Positions 25,901-32,252 of a stretch of DNA of 63,749 nt are shown in pieces. Within the stretch, counting starts at the first letter, position 1. The number at the start of each line of letters is the position of its first letter. The translations under genes were made by a program, and so were the position numbers. Origin of the DNA: a virus; the IMG/VR virus record IMGVR_UViG_3300030390_001703, positions 1 to 63,749 of that record; one strand, given 5' to 3'. Under the pieces are notes generated by a model. The model was given only the letters and a program-made list of their open reading frames with translations. It was not told the origin of the DNA and did not search any database.

Positions 25901-28134
25901 TCGCTAAACAAGAATACCAAAAGAAAAAGGAACCTTCATTCAGTGTTGAGGCAGAAGTTATTCGAGATGCAAACGAAACACAGCGCGTAGGACCAATGCT
26001 GTCTAACGCTCGCTACGGATATATCGCTGATCCAGCCGTTCAATTAACGGGTCGAAACGGTGGATATTGGACTGCTGGCCGAGGTGGTATGCACTTTGGA
26101 GGACAAAACAACCCACTTCACGGCGGCATAGGTGGCTACGGACAATTGAACTTACTAACCTACCAATTTAACACAGCACTTGGTATTGGTATTGGTGGCT
26201 ATGCTGGAGCTGATGACTACACTACGACATACGGCAACGGTTTGGCCCACTACCCAACAAACGACCTTTACAATCAATTCCCCTGGACTCAAATGTACTA
26301 TTGGTACGGATCAAAGTCGGTGTCGTATGCAGTTCAAATCGTACACATTCCAAAGTCGATGCCAACAGTTAGTGAAACGACGGGTGAAGAACTTCGTATT
26401 TTCATATCGGATGCAGTAGCCTCAATCCCTGCCGGTGATCGTGTTGACAACTTGACAGCCACTAAGAAGTTCAGCATCCACTTTGCAGACTACGACTTCG
26501 ATGAGGTGCAGTCTGGAGGTCATGTGCCTAAGCTCCAAGCAACACAGCATGGTATTGAAACAATCACTACACTCGGTTCTGGCTACTTTGAAGTGCCTAT
26601 CCCTGCGTCGTATTGGGCAGCAGGTAACGCTGCTGGATTCAAGATGGTCGTTTCAGTCAATGGAGAGTACCTTAACGCAGTGGCTCGACAAAAGACTGCT
26701 GATAAGTTCGGAGGCAACGCTGCAACAGGTCAAACAGGCGTTGTTGCTGCTGGCGGTCAAACCTTACCGACCTTTACCAATGTCAATGAGTTCTCCATAT
26801 TCCCTCTTGGGATTAGAGAATACCCCGAACTTGGATCATCAGCCGTTGAACGTGCGCCATACTACGCACCACGAGTCCACGTCACCGACGATATGAACTT
26901 CATACCAGGCACATACGCCCAATACACTGATTCGTTCATTGACATTGATGAGATAATGTACGTCACAAAGGTTGAGTACGAATACTCTTCAAAGGGTCTT
27001 AGCAAAACAAAGCTCCATCTTGAGCGTGAGTCTGGTCGAATGCCAGAAGGAATTGAGTCTTACCTTGCCAGCAATCCGTTCAATGATACGGGCGCAAGCG
27101 GTGGAGGTACAGGTGGTGGTGGTGCTGGTGGTAACGGAGGCAACACAGGAGGGCGTGAAGGCACACCCACAGGGCCGGTTGGCCCATACATACCTCCTAC
27201 TACCGATAACTTCCCATTCGCTTATGCAGGGGGGCAGGAGGGTACTTCGCCCGCAGAAACAACACCTCCTTTGTTGGGTGGAATCGCTGCCGATCTTGGG
27301 ACTGTGGCTACTCCTTCTCTTGGGGGAAGAAACTACCTTCGTTTGAACACCGATACCGGAGTTCAGCAAATGGGTCAAAGTGGCGATTTGAATACGAGAG
27401 AAATAAACTCGAACAATTTGAACGATGGAGTTATTGCTCGGATCAACAACAAGATGAGCTTAGACAACGTATTGCCTTCTGGCATTCAAGGAATACCTGG
27501 ACAACCTAAACCTTCTAAATTGCCACCGAAGGTTCGTGCTATCGAAGGTGTCGATACCAAGTTCGTTTCAGCAAGAGGACAGGCTGCTGTGACAAGCGGA
27601 GGCTGGGTGCTACCTGGTGCCTCTCAATTAGATGATGCAGAAGCGATAACTAACCCTGTTCATACGCTTGAGCTTAGTGCTACAACCCCAATGGATGCAG
27701 CACACCCCGTTCTTGGCATGAACGCTATCGTATCGTGTGAAGTGTTAGCTGATACGACCTTCTCTTTGACAACGACGATCACTTGCCCAGATACAGGCGA
27801 AACAATCTCTCACACCTACACAGAAGCACTAACAGCATCAGCAAACGGTATCAGTCGTAAGACTATCCCATTGATCCCACAGCAGTTCTTCGCCGCAGCA
27901 AATGTCGAAGGTCGAAACCTAAATGTCGTTATCTCTCGAAGTCCAAATCAAGGAAGCGACAATGCAATCTATTCAAGCGTTGTAGTTCATGGTGTTCAAA
28001 TGCAAAATGTAGTGCATAACAATCAAGGGACACCAGCGACAGACTCGTTATCGGCTTTCGCTGGCACTGAAAAGGACACAAGCGATACGACAGGTCACAG
28101 TATCAACGTGAACAGCAATACGAACCCTCTATGA
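19954..28134 (+). CDS. Giant tail-tip / host-recognition protein
   Basis: 2726 residues, about 13% of the genome. The first ~750 residues are beta-rich and include LamG-like segments (MDFTSQGYVVFHDGA). The middle (about 840-900) has a Tal/Dit-like region (NWKVLLFRDNDYRPIHSAIV, NWKQNAQKKTKELALKSKDS). At least four similar beta modules occur near residues 323-407, 1086-1155, 1379-1469 and 1677-1761. A Gly-rich linker lies around 2380-2395, then a variable C-terminus. It probably forms the baseplate hub and receptor-binding tip. It ends convergently with the 28129-28839 gene, overlapping by six bases. Confidence 0.75.
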   Translation: MKDVSNRFTVWLAGFYEDFQSMRVISEGEDYASTDFFTNRRDSHAGNTMASQALNNPRFAFDYLTRSFTSKNPPSLIGSAASSEAASLHNEGPSQWLTYDSNRIGAAFYEGRASLTYPDTIGDAASLRTFNIARRADFSRFASGWGTQNEYWVRQGDTDATYERSGFTVNATHGYPFGTASTRGYGKFDIASLQPADTSGVPQQRGSIGFDISNYRKHKVMHSSSLCGVYLGETGQVAVTSSGIGLPYAYLYPIKSPSGKPFFRHTMSRRVADYLSSQVSQNGSTNKYNFAGPLIIKNFPDEGALGADDQWFALSTTTESVVATGLSFPSGATSITLPHTLPSPPSTTNILNPSNNRHLPNKSSGTPTQTLQIGVATYTYSGLSVSGSGDVTFSGLSPALPSTQIQPTVIFSKWTNQAAADTSLTIYNITTAGTPDPTSIVFQNRQDTSDGLGRPQLNFRDNAGNVVQTSARTQNGSVTQDTPRFTVSSNTAKGYTYYVVTLTLENPDGFVTNPDYQFCRDPFFSSFGNVYGRLGLGDYLTRENQSLPEKITVVNNDGSYMTDGAWLGAVATVNVRQATYGSYTANNGRPLDGMFGFQPVIVGDTELNAQTDGERFTIRLANQSFNNAQSASPGEVDASYMLSVGYCQTQTGFSLNERGNMAGSKAAITHLFRPVTGQGLAAPRQTLFKMFTEGTTGKTNYTLDQLWYDLDIVMDFTSQGYVVFHDGAAVGGLTNFNAKHDGSAWTAADFYGWSLGVQLQTVVDETDTTSWNNIVTMIDRAAYIYALDGRIDTGGAIPTSPSEDFIVDKFKIVKQVDGISQMELNVIDDTDLLNLPQLYSGRPNWKVLLFRDNDYRPIHSAIVANVNWKQNAQKKTKELALKSKDSMGELDFQFPYFDVGQKDGAPSLVAAYRRYEVTNYANIFHFGATSLLNLNMVLGLDEDSKGSTGEYLPRYDQRMRLFSGHPIQMYSNEEVNGPNYVEDAWEVSRRIDHFMPDANDATKTRAVFTSDAIKWSEDQIPAGVKIAIKGNWRNAGSSVGGNSSIKSLPEFAEKGFLTSHSGSTNPQTTPQNVYRGEWTSEQAQSVVTFNAIAAATSLVVADTSLFPASGTVKVGGTGASAFGATQVTYTSKNSTTLFLSGAIGQDFATGTVVRETTSTNYVIIDQAWQRSMVITDLRNDGTGKLQMTIATDPTSYAGISYELGGGTGYANPDSALAKNDLMTPTLVPSDQQFRIYMKPNSAGTGHNSNVADLPSQVFETVSVSANGSSQATFVTTTNVASLSAGLQGALPLTLAASSGGLADGLEADLAYMTFPKQRQKAFSLRNVGSSYAHRDTHARWIRDIPQSLWFQKTFGIMSEYPYGATGWSGSAYTNAATQDLASNFNSGVDTTIALADTSKFPFAGVCEIWSNDPSPRALNSSNAVMLTSFAYSGKTSTTLTNVMFADANKGVIPISGGAGSTRVIARNISGDYKHCFILWADMRNDGSADADGGRRKEDFGLIHPVQQNYKISVVWAETGKAFVDLKLGQDCDIWSLDAKNDPAATAIAGGSKKAWSDDPSAIMLDYASPPTLVGGRSDDTELLDYYKDWQDTAGAFIVVDLSKFFNVNTEANNGRLAQSSGGNKPLGEYLVEGAGTPTLIDSYWYHAAATFQNAEEPILQHQNSYRWVDAETIITADQVSSTTGTLSNLESTADFPARLGLTSFAGQSTAGLIESKTFDANGNESDIQYVFTYTGKNGTTELTGFKYREVRQTETVDVAAGLLWSGDAFTVVGVPAMQAEGTVIRASLGSAFPMGFMLKVEGKVKSPSGGNYFENDKIRIYQKSALYSDWFKQITLPALSDINNVPMLEDFNVSGNTAGAGTVESFGSVTEGQNKSIFQVMRTLGQSAGVGDGGSLITLNFQMGRDNRMEFRPTYNCGLSLTRDNLKVSNLKTSKAASFSHIRVLFNGGESSVTFPTLEYKTNVRFKYVNATDVSSFEQALVIAKQEYQKKKEPSFSVEAEVIRDANETQRVGPMLSNARYGYIADPAVQLTGRNGGYWTAGRGGMHFGGQNNPLHGGIGGYGQLNLLTYQFNTALGIGIGGYAGADDYTTTYGNGLAHYPTNDLYNQFPWTQMYYWYGSKSVSYAVQIVHIPKSMPTVSETTGEELRIFISDAVASIPAGDRVDNLTATKKFSIHFADYDFDEVQSGGHVPKLQATQHGIETITTLGSGYFEVPIPASYWAAGNAAGFKMVVSVNGEYLNAVARQKTADKFGGNAATGQTGVVAAGGQTLPTFTNVNEFSIFPLGIREYPELGSSAVERAPYYAPRVHVTDDMNFIPGTYAQYTDSFIDIDEIMYVTKVEYEYSSKGLSKTKLHLERESGRMPEGIESYLASNPFNDTGASGGGTGGGGAGGNGGNTGGREGTPTGPVGPYIPPTTDNFPFAYAGGQEGTSPAETTPPLLGGIAADLGTVATPSLGGRNYLRLNTDTGVQQMGQSGDLNTREINSNNLNDGVIARINNKMSLDNVLPSGIQGIPGQPKPSKLPPKVRAIEGVDTKFVSARGQAAVTSGGWVLPGASQLDDAEAITNPVHTLELSATTPMDAAHPVLGMNAIVSCEVLADTTFSLTTTITCPDTGETISHTYTEALTASANGISRKTIPLIPQQFFAAANVEGRNLNVVISRSPNQGSDNAIYSSVVVHGVQMQNVVHNNQGTPATDSLSAFAGTEKDTSDTTGHSINVNSNTNPL

Positions 28135-28839
28135 TTCGTATAGATCACGCAACGATAGGATGGTTTGAGCCTTCTTTCTGCCTATACCGTCAATCTCCAT
28201 GAGCGAGGCTTGGCTTGTCTTAGATCGTAGGAGCTTGGGAATACTACCGAACTTCTCAAGAATAGCTTCGGCGTGAATAACAGTCAAACCTGGAATGGCA
28301 GCAAGACAAGCGACTCTTGGATCAAGACCAGATGGTATCTTGGCTATGGGTGCTGGCATAGCTAACCTTTGGCCTATGGCTTGAAGATGATGCACCTTAG
28401 CGATATACTCCACAAAGTCGTCCATCGTATTGACTTGCATGAACTGAACCTTTGGAAAGCGGTGATAAAGCTCCTGTTTGAACGACTTAATCACGTTATG
28501 CGCCCTTGCATGAACTTGCCTAACATTCTGTCGAGGCGCACCAGGCCGTTGATATACCTTGATTTGAGTTCCATAAACGACAAGCATAGGGCGTTCAAAC
28601 GCTTCGCACAGGTCGGACAATTGAGCATAGATAGTTCGAGAGCGACCAATGCCGAGGATGCTCTGCCACAGGTCGTTGATTTCCTTAGCCTCGATGCCTA
28701 TGTCACCGATGATGTAGTCTGCTGCTTTGAGTCGTTTGACTTGGGCTTGACCTGCTGGGTTATGCTTACGATCCCCGAATGCAACGAGCATCTTGTTAAT
28801 CACTTTGGGATTCTCTCTGTCGTCAATGACAACAACCAT
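28129..28839 (-). CDS. XPF/Hef-type structure-specific nuclease
   Basis: 236 residues. An ERCC4 nuclease domain is seen at 1-130: VVVIDDRE at 2-9, then DYIIGDIGIEAKEIND near 41-56. The second motif corresponds to the family ERKxxxD signature, with Ala in place of Arg, an unusual change. Two helix-hairpin-helix motifs follow at the C-terminus (AAIPGLTVIHAEAILEKFG, MEIDGIGRKKAQTIL). Archaeal Hef/XPF enzymes cut branched or flapped DNA during replication and repair. It is the last gene of the replication operon, and its stop overlaps the tail-tip stop. Confidence 0.8.
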   Translation of the reverse strand: MVVVIDDRENPKVINKMLVAFGDRKHNPAGQAQVKRLKAADYIIGDIGIEAKEINDLWQSILGIGRSRTIYAQLSDLCEAFERPMLVVYGTQIKVYQRPGAPRQNVRQVHARAHNVIKSFKQELYHRFPKVQFMQVNTMDDFVEYIAKVHHLQAIGQRLAMPAPIAKIPSGLDPRVACLAAIPGLTVIHAEAILEKFGSIPKLLRSKTSQASLMEIDGIGRKKAQTILSLRDLYES

Positions 28840-28875
28840 GTTACGCCATCGAGATTCGTCACTTTAACCTACGCA

Positions 28876-29676
28876 CTACAACCATTCTGGTTCTTCGCTT
28901 TCAACGAAGCAAAGACATTCCCAACCCGTATCATAAGCAAACTCTTCTCCGCCCTCGATTCTGTTCCTAAATGTCTTGAGAGTCATTGGTTTTGTAGTGC
29001 CTCCCCGCCTATCTCGAAGGATGCTCACGTCTTTACCTATCATTTCTCGGAACTCTTCTTCTTTTTCTTCATGGTGAGCGTAGCGTTCTGGAAGAACTTT
29101 GAGTAGGTGAGCAAACTGACCCAACCCTGCTTTGACACAAAAACCGCCGCAGTTATTGTGCGAGAAGCCAAGATCATACAATTTGGGCCTATCAACACCT
29201 ATTTCTTTGAGAGCTTTGCTAATGTGAGATTTCATAACAATAGGTTCTTCGAGCAAAGGAAACCATGTCTTGTAGGGCAATTGATTCTTCGCTGCTCTCT
29301 TTGTCCTGTTGCAGTCTTCTATTCCATCCATACCTAACACCACTACTGCATCGTCTGGGTTAGGATATTCAGCTTTTAGCTTCCTTGCCAACGGTTGTCG
29401 TTTCAAATGGTGAGAGCATGGATCAAGGCGAGAATTGCCAATTATCTTCCGCCGTGTAAAAATATCCCACACCGTTTCACCGTCGTTGTCAAGCACTTCT
29501 ATTGGGTGTTCAAGGATGCGCTCAACGTCACGATTGAATCGGTATAGGTCTTCATCTTCGGTGTTAGTGTCACTAAACCAAATACGCACGTTGTCGTGAC
29601 CGTGAGCCTCAATTGCCCTGCGAGCTGCTTCGTAAGAGGTTAGACCTCCAGAAAACATAACGATGTAGTCCGTCAT
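28876..29676 (-). CDS. PP-loop ATPase, PAPS-reductase-like
   Basis: 266 residues from ATG 29676 (a GTG at 29682 is possible). FSGGLTSYEAARRA near residues 8-21 is the PP-loop (SGGxxS) of the adenine nucleotide alpha-hydrolase family, which adenylates a substrate. Further family features are CSHHLKRQPL around 88-97 and a NNCGGFCVKAGLGQF segment near 175-190. Virus members are usually annotated as PAPS reductase. Some relatives act in DNA or RNA thiolation (DndC-like), so a DNA modification role is an open alternative. The start overlaps a 30-residue micro-gene by ATGA. Confidence 0.75.
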   Translation of the reverse strand: MTDYIVMFSGGLTSYEAARRAIEAHGHDNVRIWFSDTNTEDEDLYRFNRDVERILEHPIEVLDNDGETVWDIFTRRKIIGNSRLDPCSHHLKRQPLARKLKAEYPNPDDAVVVLGMDGIEDCNRTKRAAKNQLPYKTWFPLLEEPIVMKSHISKALKEIGVDRPKLYDLGFSHNNCGGFCVKAGLGQFAHLLKVLPERYAHHEEKEEEFREMIGKDVSILRDRRGGTTKPMTLKTFRNRIEGGEEFAYDTGWECLCFVESEEPEWL

Positions 29677-29765
29677 AAGCACTCAACCTGGTTTTGGTGA
29701 GAGGGTGGAATCCATTGATTGTCACTGTCGTTACCAAAATCAAGTTCAAGACATTCTTCTGTCAT
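29673..29765 (-). CDS. 30-residue micro-gene between primase and PP-loop gene
   Basis: 30 codons plus stop. Its ATG (29765-29763) overlaps the primase stop as ATGA, and its own stop overlaps the PP-loop ATG as ATGA. Both ends fit the operon's coupling rule exactly, so it is probably translated. The product is acidic with two Cys (MTEECLELDFGNDSDNQWIP at the start). It may be a peptide regulator, or may simply carry ribosomes across the gap. Confidence 0.55.
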   Translation of the reverse strand: MTEECLELDFGNDSDNQWIPPSHQNQVECL

Positions 29766-30754
29766 AGGCTCACTGTTCCATCATATCGCCAACATTTACC
29801 TTTGCACATACCTTTGCCTACAAACCAGCGACAAGATTGTGAACCTTCCATATCGACAATTGAGGCGAGGTGCTTCCGACTTATGGACTCTTTGAAGTCC
29901 CTCCAACCAAGAGGTTTGATGAACTCAACGGCTTCATCGACACACTTCTGTTTCTGATCCATCGTTAATGTGCTTGGGTGAGCGAAGTTCTTGAGGTTTT
30001 CAAGCAAATGCTGGCCCAGAGCTACTCGAACATGATGAGTTGGGTTTGAAGTATGAATTGATTCAAGGCAGGGCATAATAGGAATTGTATCAGCTCCCAC
30101 AATATCACCAAACGATGTATTGTATTCGATGTTGATTTGTTCTGGAGGGTTGTTATGTACCCACTTAAGGAGGCTAAAGGTGCTTGTATGCTTGCCAAAG
30201 GGGTCAAGATGGGTCATGGAGAGTTGAGGTCGCTTGGGTATCTCGTAGCCATGCGGATCGGCAGCGAACTTCTTTGCGTCTATGATGACACAGAACCGCT
30301 TACGCTTGGTGTTGATAGTGCCTGGGATTCGACACAGCCTATCCACAGTCCCTATGCAGTCAAGAGTCGGCAAATCCTTAGCCATCTCACGCTCGTAACG
30401 AATGAGTTCTGTCGGCCAACGATCTTCACGAACAGGTTCTTTGAATACCTGGTGAATGTGAAAGCCTCTGCCTGTGGCAACGGCTAAGACTGTGCCTTCA
30501 AGCCTGTTAATGAGGGTCGCTGCGTCTGTTTTGACCTGTGGATCATCCATACCGTCAAAGTCCCACCAGGCTCGGTCAATTATGGCTGATTGGTAGTCGA
30601 AAACCTGCTTGTAGCCATTCCATTTCATTGATCCGAATGCGTATAAGCTGGTGTAGCATGACGTCTTATCCCACATCTTAGTGACATAACGCCTAAAATC
30701 AGCCTGTGTAGGGCATTGACTACGCTTTAGTCCCATCTCACGTGGAAATAGCAT
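29762..30754 (-). CDS. Archaeo-eukaryotic primase (PriS-like)
   Basis: 330 residues from ATG 30754, which shares a base with the previous stop (TGATG). The catalytic core shows WWDFDG near 64-69 (the metal-binding DxD), ATGRGFHIHQVF near 93-104 (the conserved sG.G.H block) and CRIPGTINTKRKRF near 142-155. A Cys/His-rich C-terminus (CRWFVGKGMCKGKCW) may hold a zinc or Fe-S site as in PriL or other AEP proteins. It makes primers for viral DNA synthesis by PolB. Confidence 0.82.
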   Translation of the reverse strand: MLFPREMGLKRSQCPTQADFRRYVTKMWDKTSCYTSLYAFGSMKWNGYKQVFDYQSAIIDRAWWDFDGMDDPQVKTDAATLINRLEGTVLAVATGRGFHIHQVFKEPVREDRWPTELIRYEREMAKDLPTLDCIGTVDRLCRIPGTINTKRKRFCVIIDAKKFAADPHGYEIPKRPQLSMTHLDPFGKHTSTFSLLKWVHNNPPEQINIEYNTSFGDIVGADTIPIMPCLESIHTSNPTHHVRVALGQHLLENLKNFAHPSTLTMDQKQKCVDEAVEFIKPLGWRDFKESISRKHLASIVDMEGSQSCRWFVGKGMCKGKCWRYDGTVSL

Positions 30755-30879
30755 CAAACCTCACCTTCATGGCCGCAGACGTGGCATTTATACTCCGCTT
30801 TAGGGAGCTTACCCGCCTCGCCCATGAGGACAAGTCGTTTTGGGTCGGGTAATTCAGCATCACATTCTGGGCAAATCAT
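30754..30879 (-). CDS. 41-residue zinc-ribbon protein
   Basis: 41 codons plus stop, linked by ATGA to the nuclease gene upstream and by TGATG to the primase downstream. CPEC at residues 3-6 and CHVC at 32-35 form a minimal zinc ribbon. Being wedged between the Cas4-like nuclease and primase genes suggests a replication accessory, perhaps a primase cofactor; that is inference. Confidence 0.7.
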   Translation of the reverse strand: MICPECDAELPDPKRLVLMGEAGKLPKAEYKCHVCGHEGEV

Positions 30880-31730
30880 TGATCCACCACCGATGGGCCA
30901 CCTGTGAGTTCTGTTTCACAGGACATATGATAATCGCACCATTCGACGCAGAAGTAGTCGTTCCACTTCATCGGCCATTCGTGATCTTTGATGCCCTGCA
31001 CACCTTCTGTGAGGTTCTTTGCCATGCCGTTAAGTGAGCGAGCAGTCACAGGCTCGACAATGATGACTCCCTCGGTGTTGCCGAGGTAAATATCACGCTT
31101 TTGTCGCTTCTGGTTGAGCATTGAGGTTATCATCTTCTCGTCTTGACAATCTGGTGCAATAATGCAGTAGTGAGTGATTTCCTCGGCTGGGAACCGCTTA
31201 GAAAGTGTGAGAACTCGATGATAGAAAGCTAATTCTTTACGATACCTGGACATTTTGGAACTTGTTAGGTTGCCTGTCTTCAGCTCCACTATCATAACGC
31301 CCCCATCTGGGTGTCGGAACAGTCCGTCAATCATGCCGACCAGGGTACAGTCGTTCTCTTCGTCGTATGTCACTATCTTTTCTTCAAGAGAGATAATGTT
31401 GAGAACTCCATGATCGTCACTCATCATTTGTAGCAAGTCGGACAGGTTTTGAACTCCAGAGTCGTGAGCGTACTCTGTCTTTGCTGCTTCTTCTGCAATA
31501 GCAAGTGGGATTGGTCTTGGATCAAAGCTCGGAGTCAAAGCATCTTCCATCACTTGATGAATAGCTGAACCACGAATCATTTGAGGGCTTGCTGGTGTCC
31601 TAATGTCGTAAAGCACACAGTATTGAAACCAGAACTTACGAGGACAACCTAAGTATTGCATAAACGAAGACTTCGATACTCGAAGTGTGCCTTTAGTTCG
31701 TGGATCATACGGAGAGATACCGTCAGTCAT
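30876..31730 (-). CDS. Cas4-like PD-(D/E)XK exonuclease with Fe-S cysteines
   Basis: 284 residues. The RecB/Cas4 nuclease order is present: SKSSFMQYLGCPRKFWFQYC (19-38) with the first cluster Cys, RGSAIHQVME near 53-62, LVGMIDGLFRHPDG then VMIVELKTGN (motifs II and III) and the QxxxY-like block KELAFYHRVL. The C-terminal CVEWCDYHMSC supplies the other three cysteines for a 4Fe-4S cluster. There is no CRISPR array or other cas gene, so a replication or recombination role, as in other archaeal viruses, is more likely than adaptation. Confidence 0.8.
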   Translation of the reverse strand: MTDGISPYDPRTKGTLRVSKSSFMQYLGCPRKFWFQYCVLYDIRTPASPQMIRGSAIHQVMEDALTPSFDPRPIPLAIAEEAAKTEYAHDSGVQNLSDLLQMMSDDHGVLNIISLEEKIVTYDEENDCTLVGMIDGLFRHPDGGVMIVELKTGNLTSSKMSRYRKELAFYHRVLTLSKRFPAEEITHYCIIAPDCQDEKMITSMLNQKRQKRDIYLGNTEGVIIVEPVTARSLNGMAKNLTEGVQGIKDHEWPMKWNDYFCVEWCDYHMSCETELTGGPSVVDQ

Positions 31731-31968
31731 CCTTCTTCGCCGCCTTTGTTGGTTTCTTCGCAGGTTTTAGTGGGAGTTCGACTACTTCATCAAACTCGCC
31801 CCAAGCCTTTGCTTCTTTCAACGTTAGGTCAGCGGAGAGGACACGACTCTCAAGACCCTGTGGGTATCGAGGTAGTCCCTTTCCATAGAACCACGCCTTA
31901 GCATCTGGATTTGCTGCAACCCACTCTCGGATGAGAGCCAGGTCGTCGCACAGTACAAGGGTGTTCAT
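31723..31968 (-). CDS. Small hypothetical protein with basic tail
   Basis: 81 residues. A compact alpha/beta start (LVLCDDLALIREWVAANPDA) leads to a Lys/Ala/Pro-rich basic C-terminus (PLKPAKKPTKAAKKDD). The tail could bind nucleic acid. It overlaps the nuclease start by eight bases. No family recognised. Confidence 0.55.
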   Translation of the reverse strand: MNTLVLCDDLALIREWVAANPDAKAWFYGKGLPRYPQGLESRVLSADLTLKEAKAWGEFDEVVELPLKPAKKPTKAAKKDD

Positions 31969-31969
31969 A

Positions 31970-32209
31970 TTAGTCCGACTCCCCTATTGACTCATCAACC
32001 TTTTCATCTGTGGGTAGTGGGTGATCCACAAACTCAACACCTGTTGATTCGCATAAAGACTTCAAAATGTCATCGTGGCGCATAATGTCGTTTCGGGCAG
32101 AATTAGCTATGAGATTCATAAATTGCTGCATCTCGCCCATAGCAAGCTCAAGGTGTTCAATGCGTTCGGTTAGTTGTGCTACTGTCGGTTTCTTACTTTG
32201 GCGGGCCAT
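31970..32209 (-). CDS. Small coiled-coil protein, first gene after a replication promoter
   Basis: 79 residues. Residues ~10-50 form an amphipathic helix (VAQLTERIEHLELAMGEMQQ) and the C-terminus is acidic. The start lies 25-26 bases from the TATA centre of the promoter at 32229-32252, so the transcript should be leaderless. It heads the nuclease-primase segment. Function unknown. Confidence 0.6.
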   Translation of the reverse strand: MARQSKKPTVAQLTERIEHLELAMGEMQQFMNLIANSARNDIMRHDDILKSLCESTGVEFVDHPLPTDEKVDESIGESD

Positions 32210-32228
32210 ACCTTGACGAGCAAGCGTT

Positions 32229-32252
32229 CCCTTATAATGCTATTTACAAATC
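32229..32252 (-). promoter_or_regulatory. Replication-class promoter, copy 1
   Basis: On the minus strand this reads GTAAATAGCATTATAAGGG preceded by GATTT. It aligns without gaps to four other 24-base sites at 36, 44, 47 and 51 kb. The TATA centre is about 25 bases before the ATG at 32209, the standard archaeal TATA-to-start distance. It overlaps the 3' end of groEL. Confidence 0.75.

Noticed and set aside
28369-29106. 245-residue plus-strand frame over the nuclease and PP-loop genes
   Set aside because: Antisense to two well-supported enzymes and without ribosome site.
30876-31730. Cas4 as part of a viral CRISPR system
   Set aside because: No cas1, cas2 or repeat-spacer array is visible; the context is replication.
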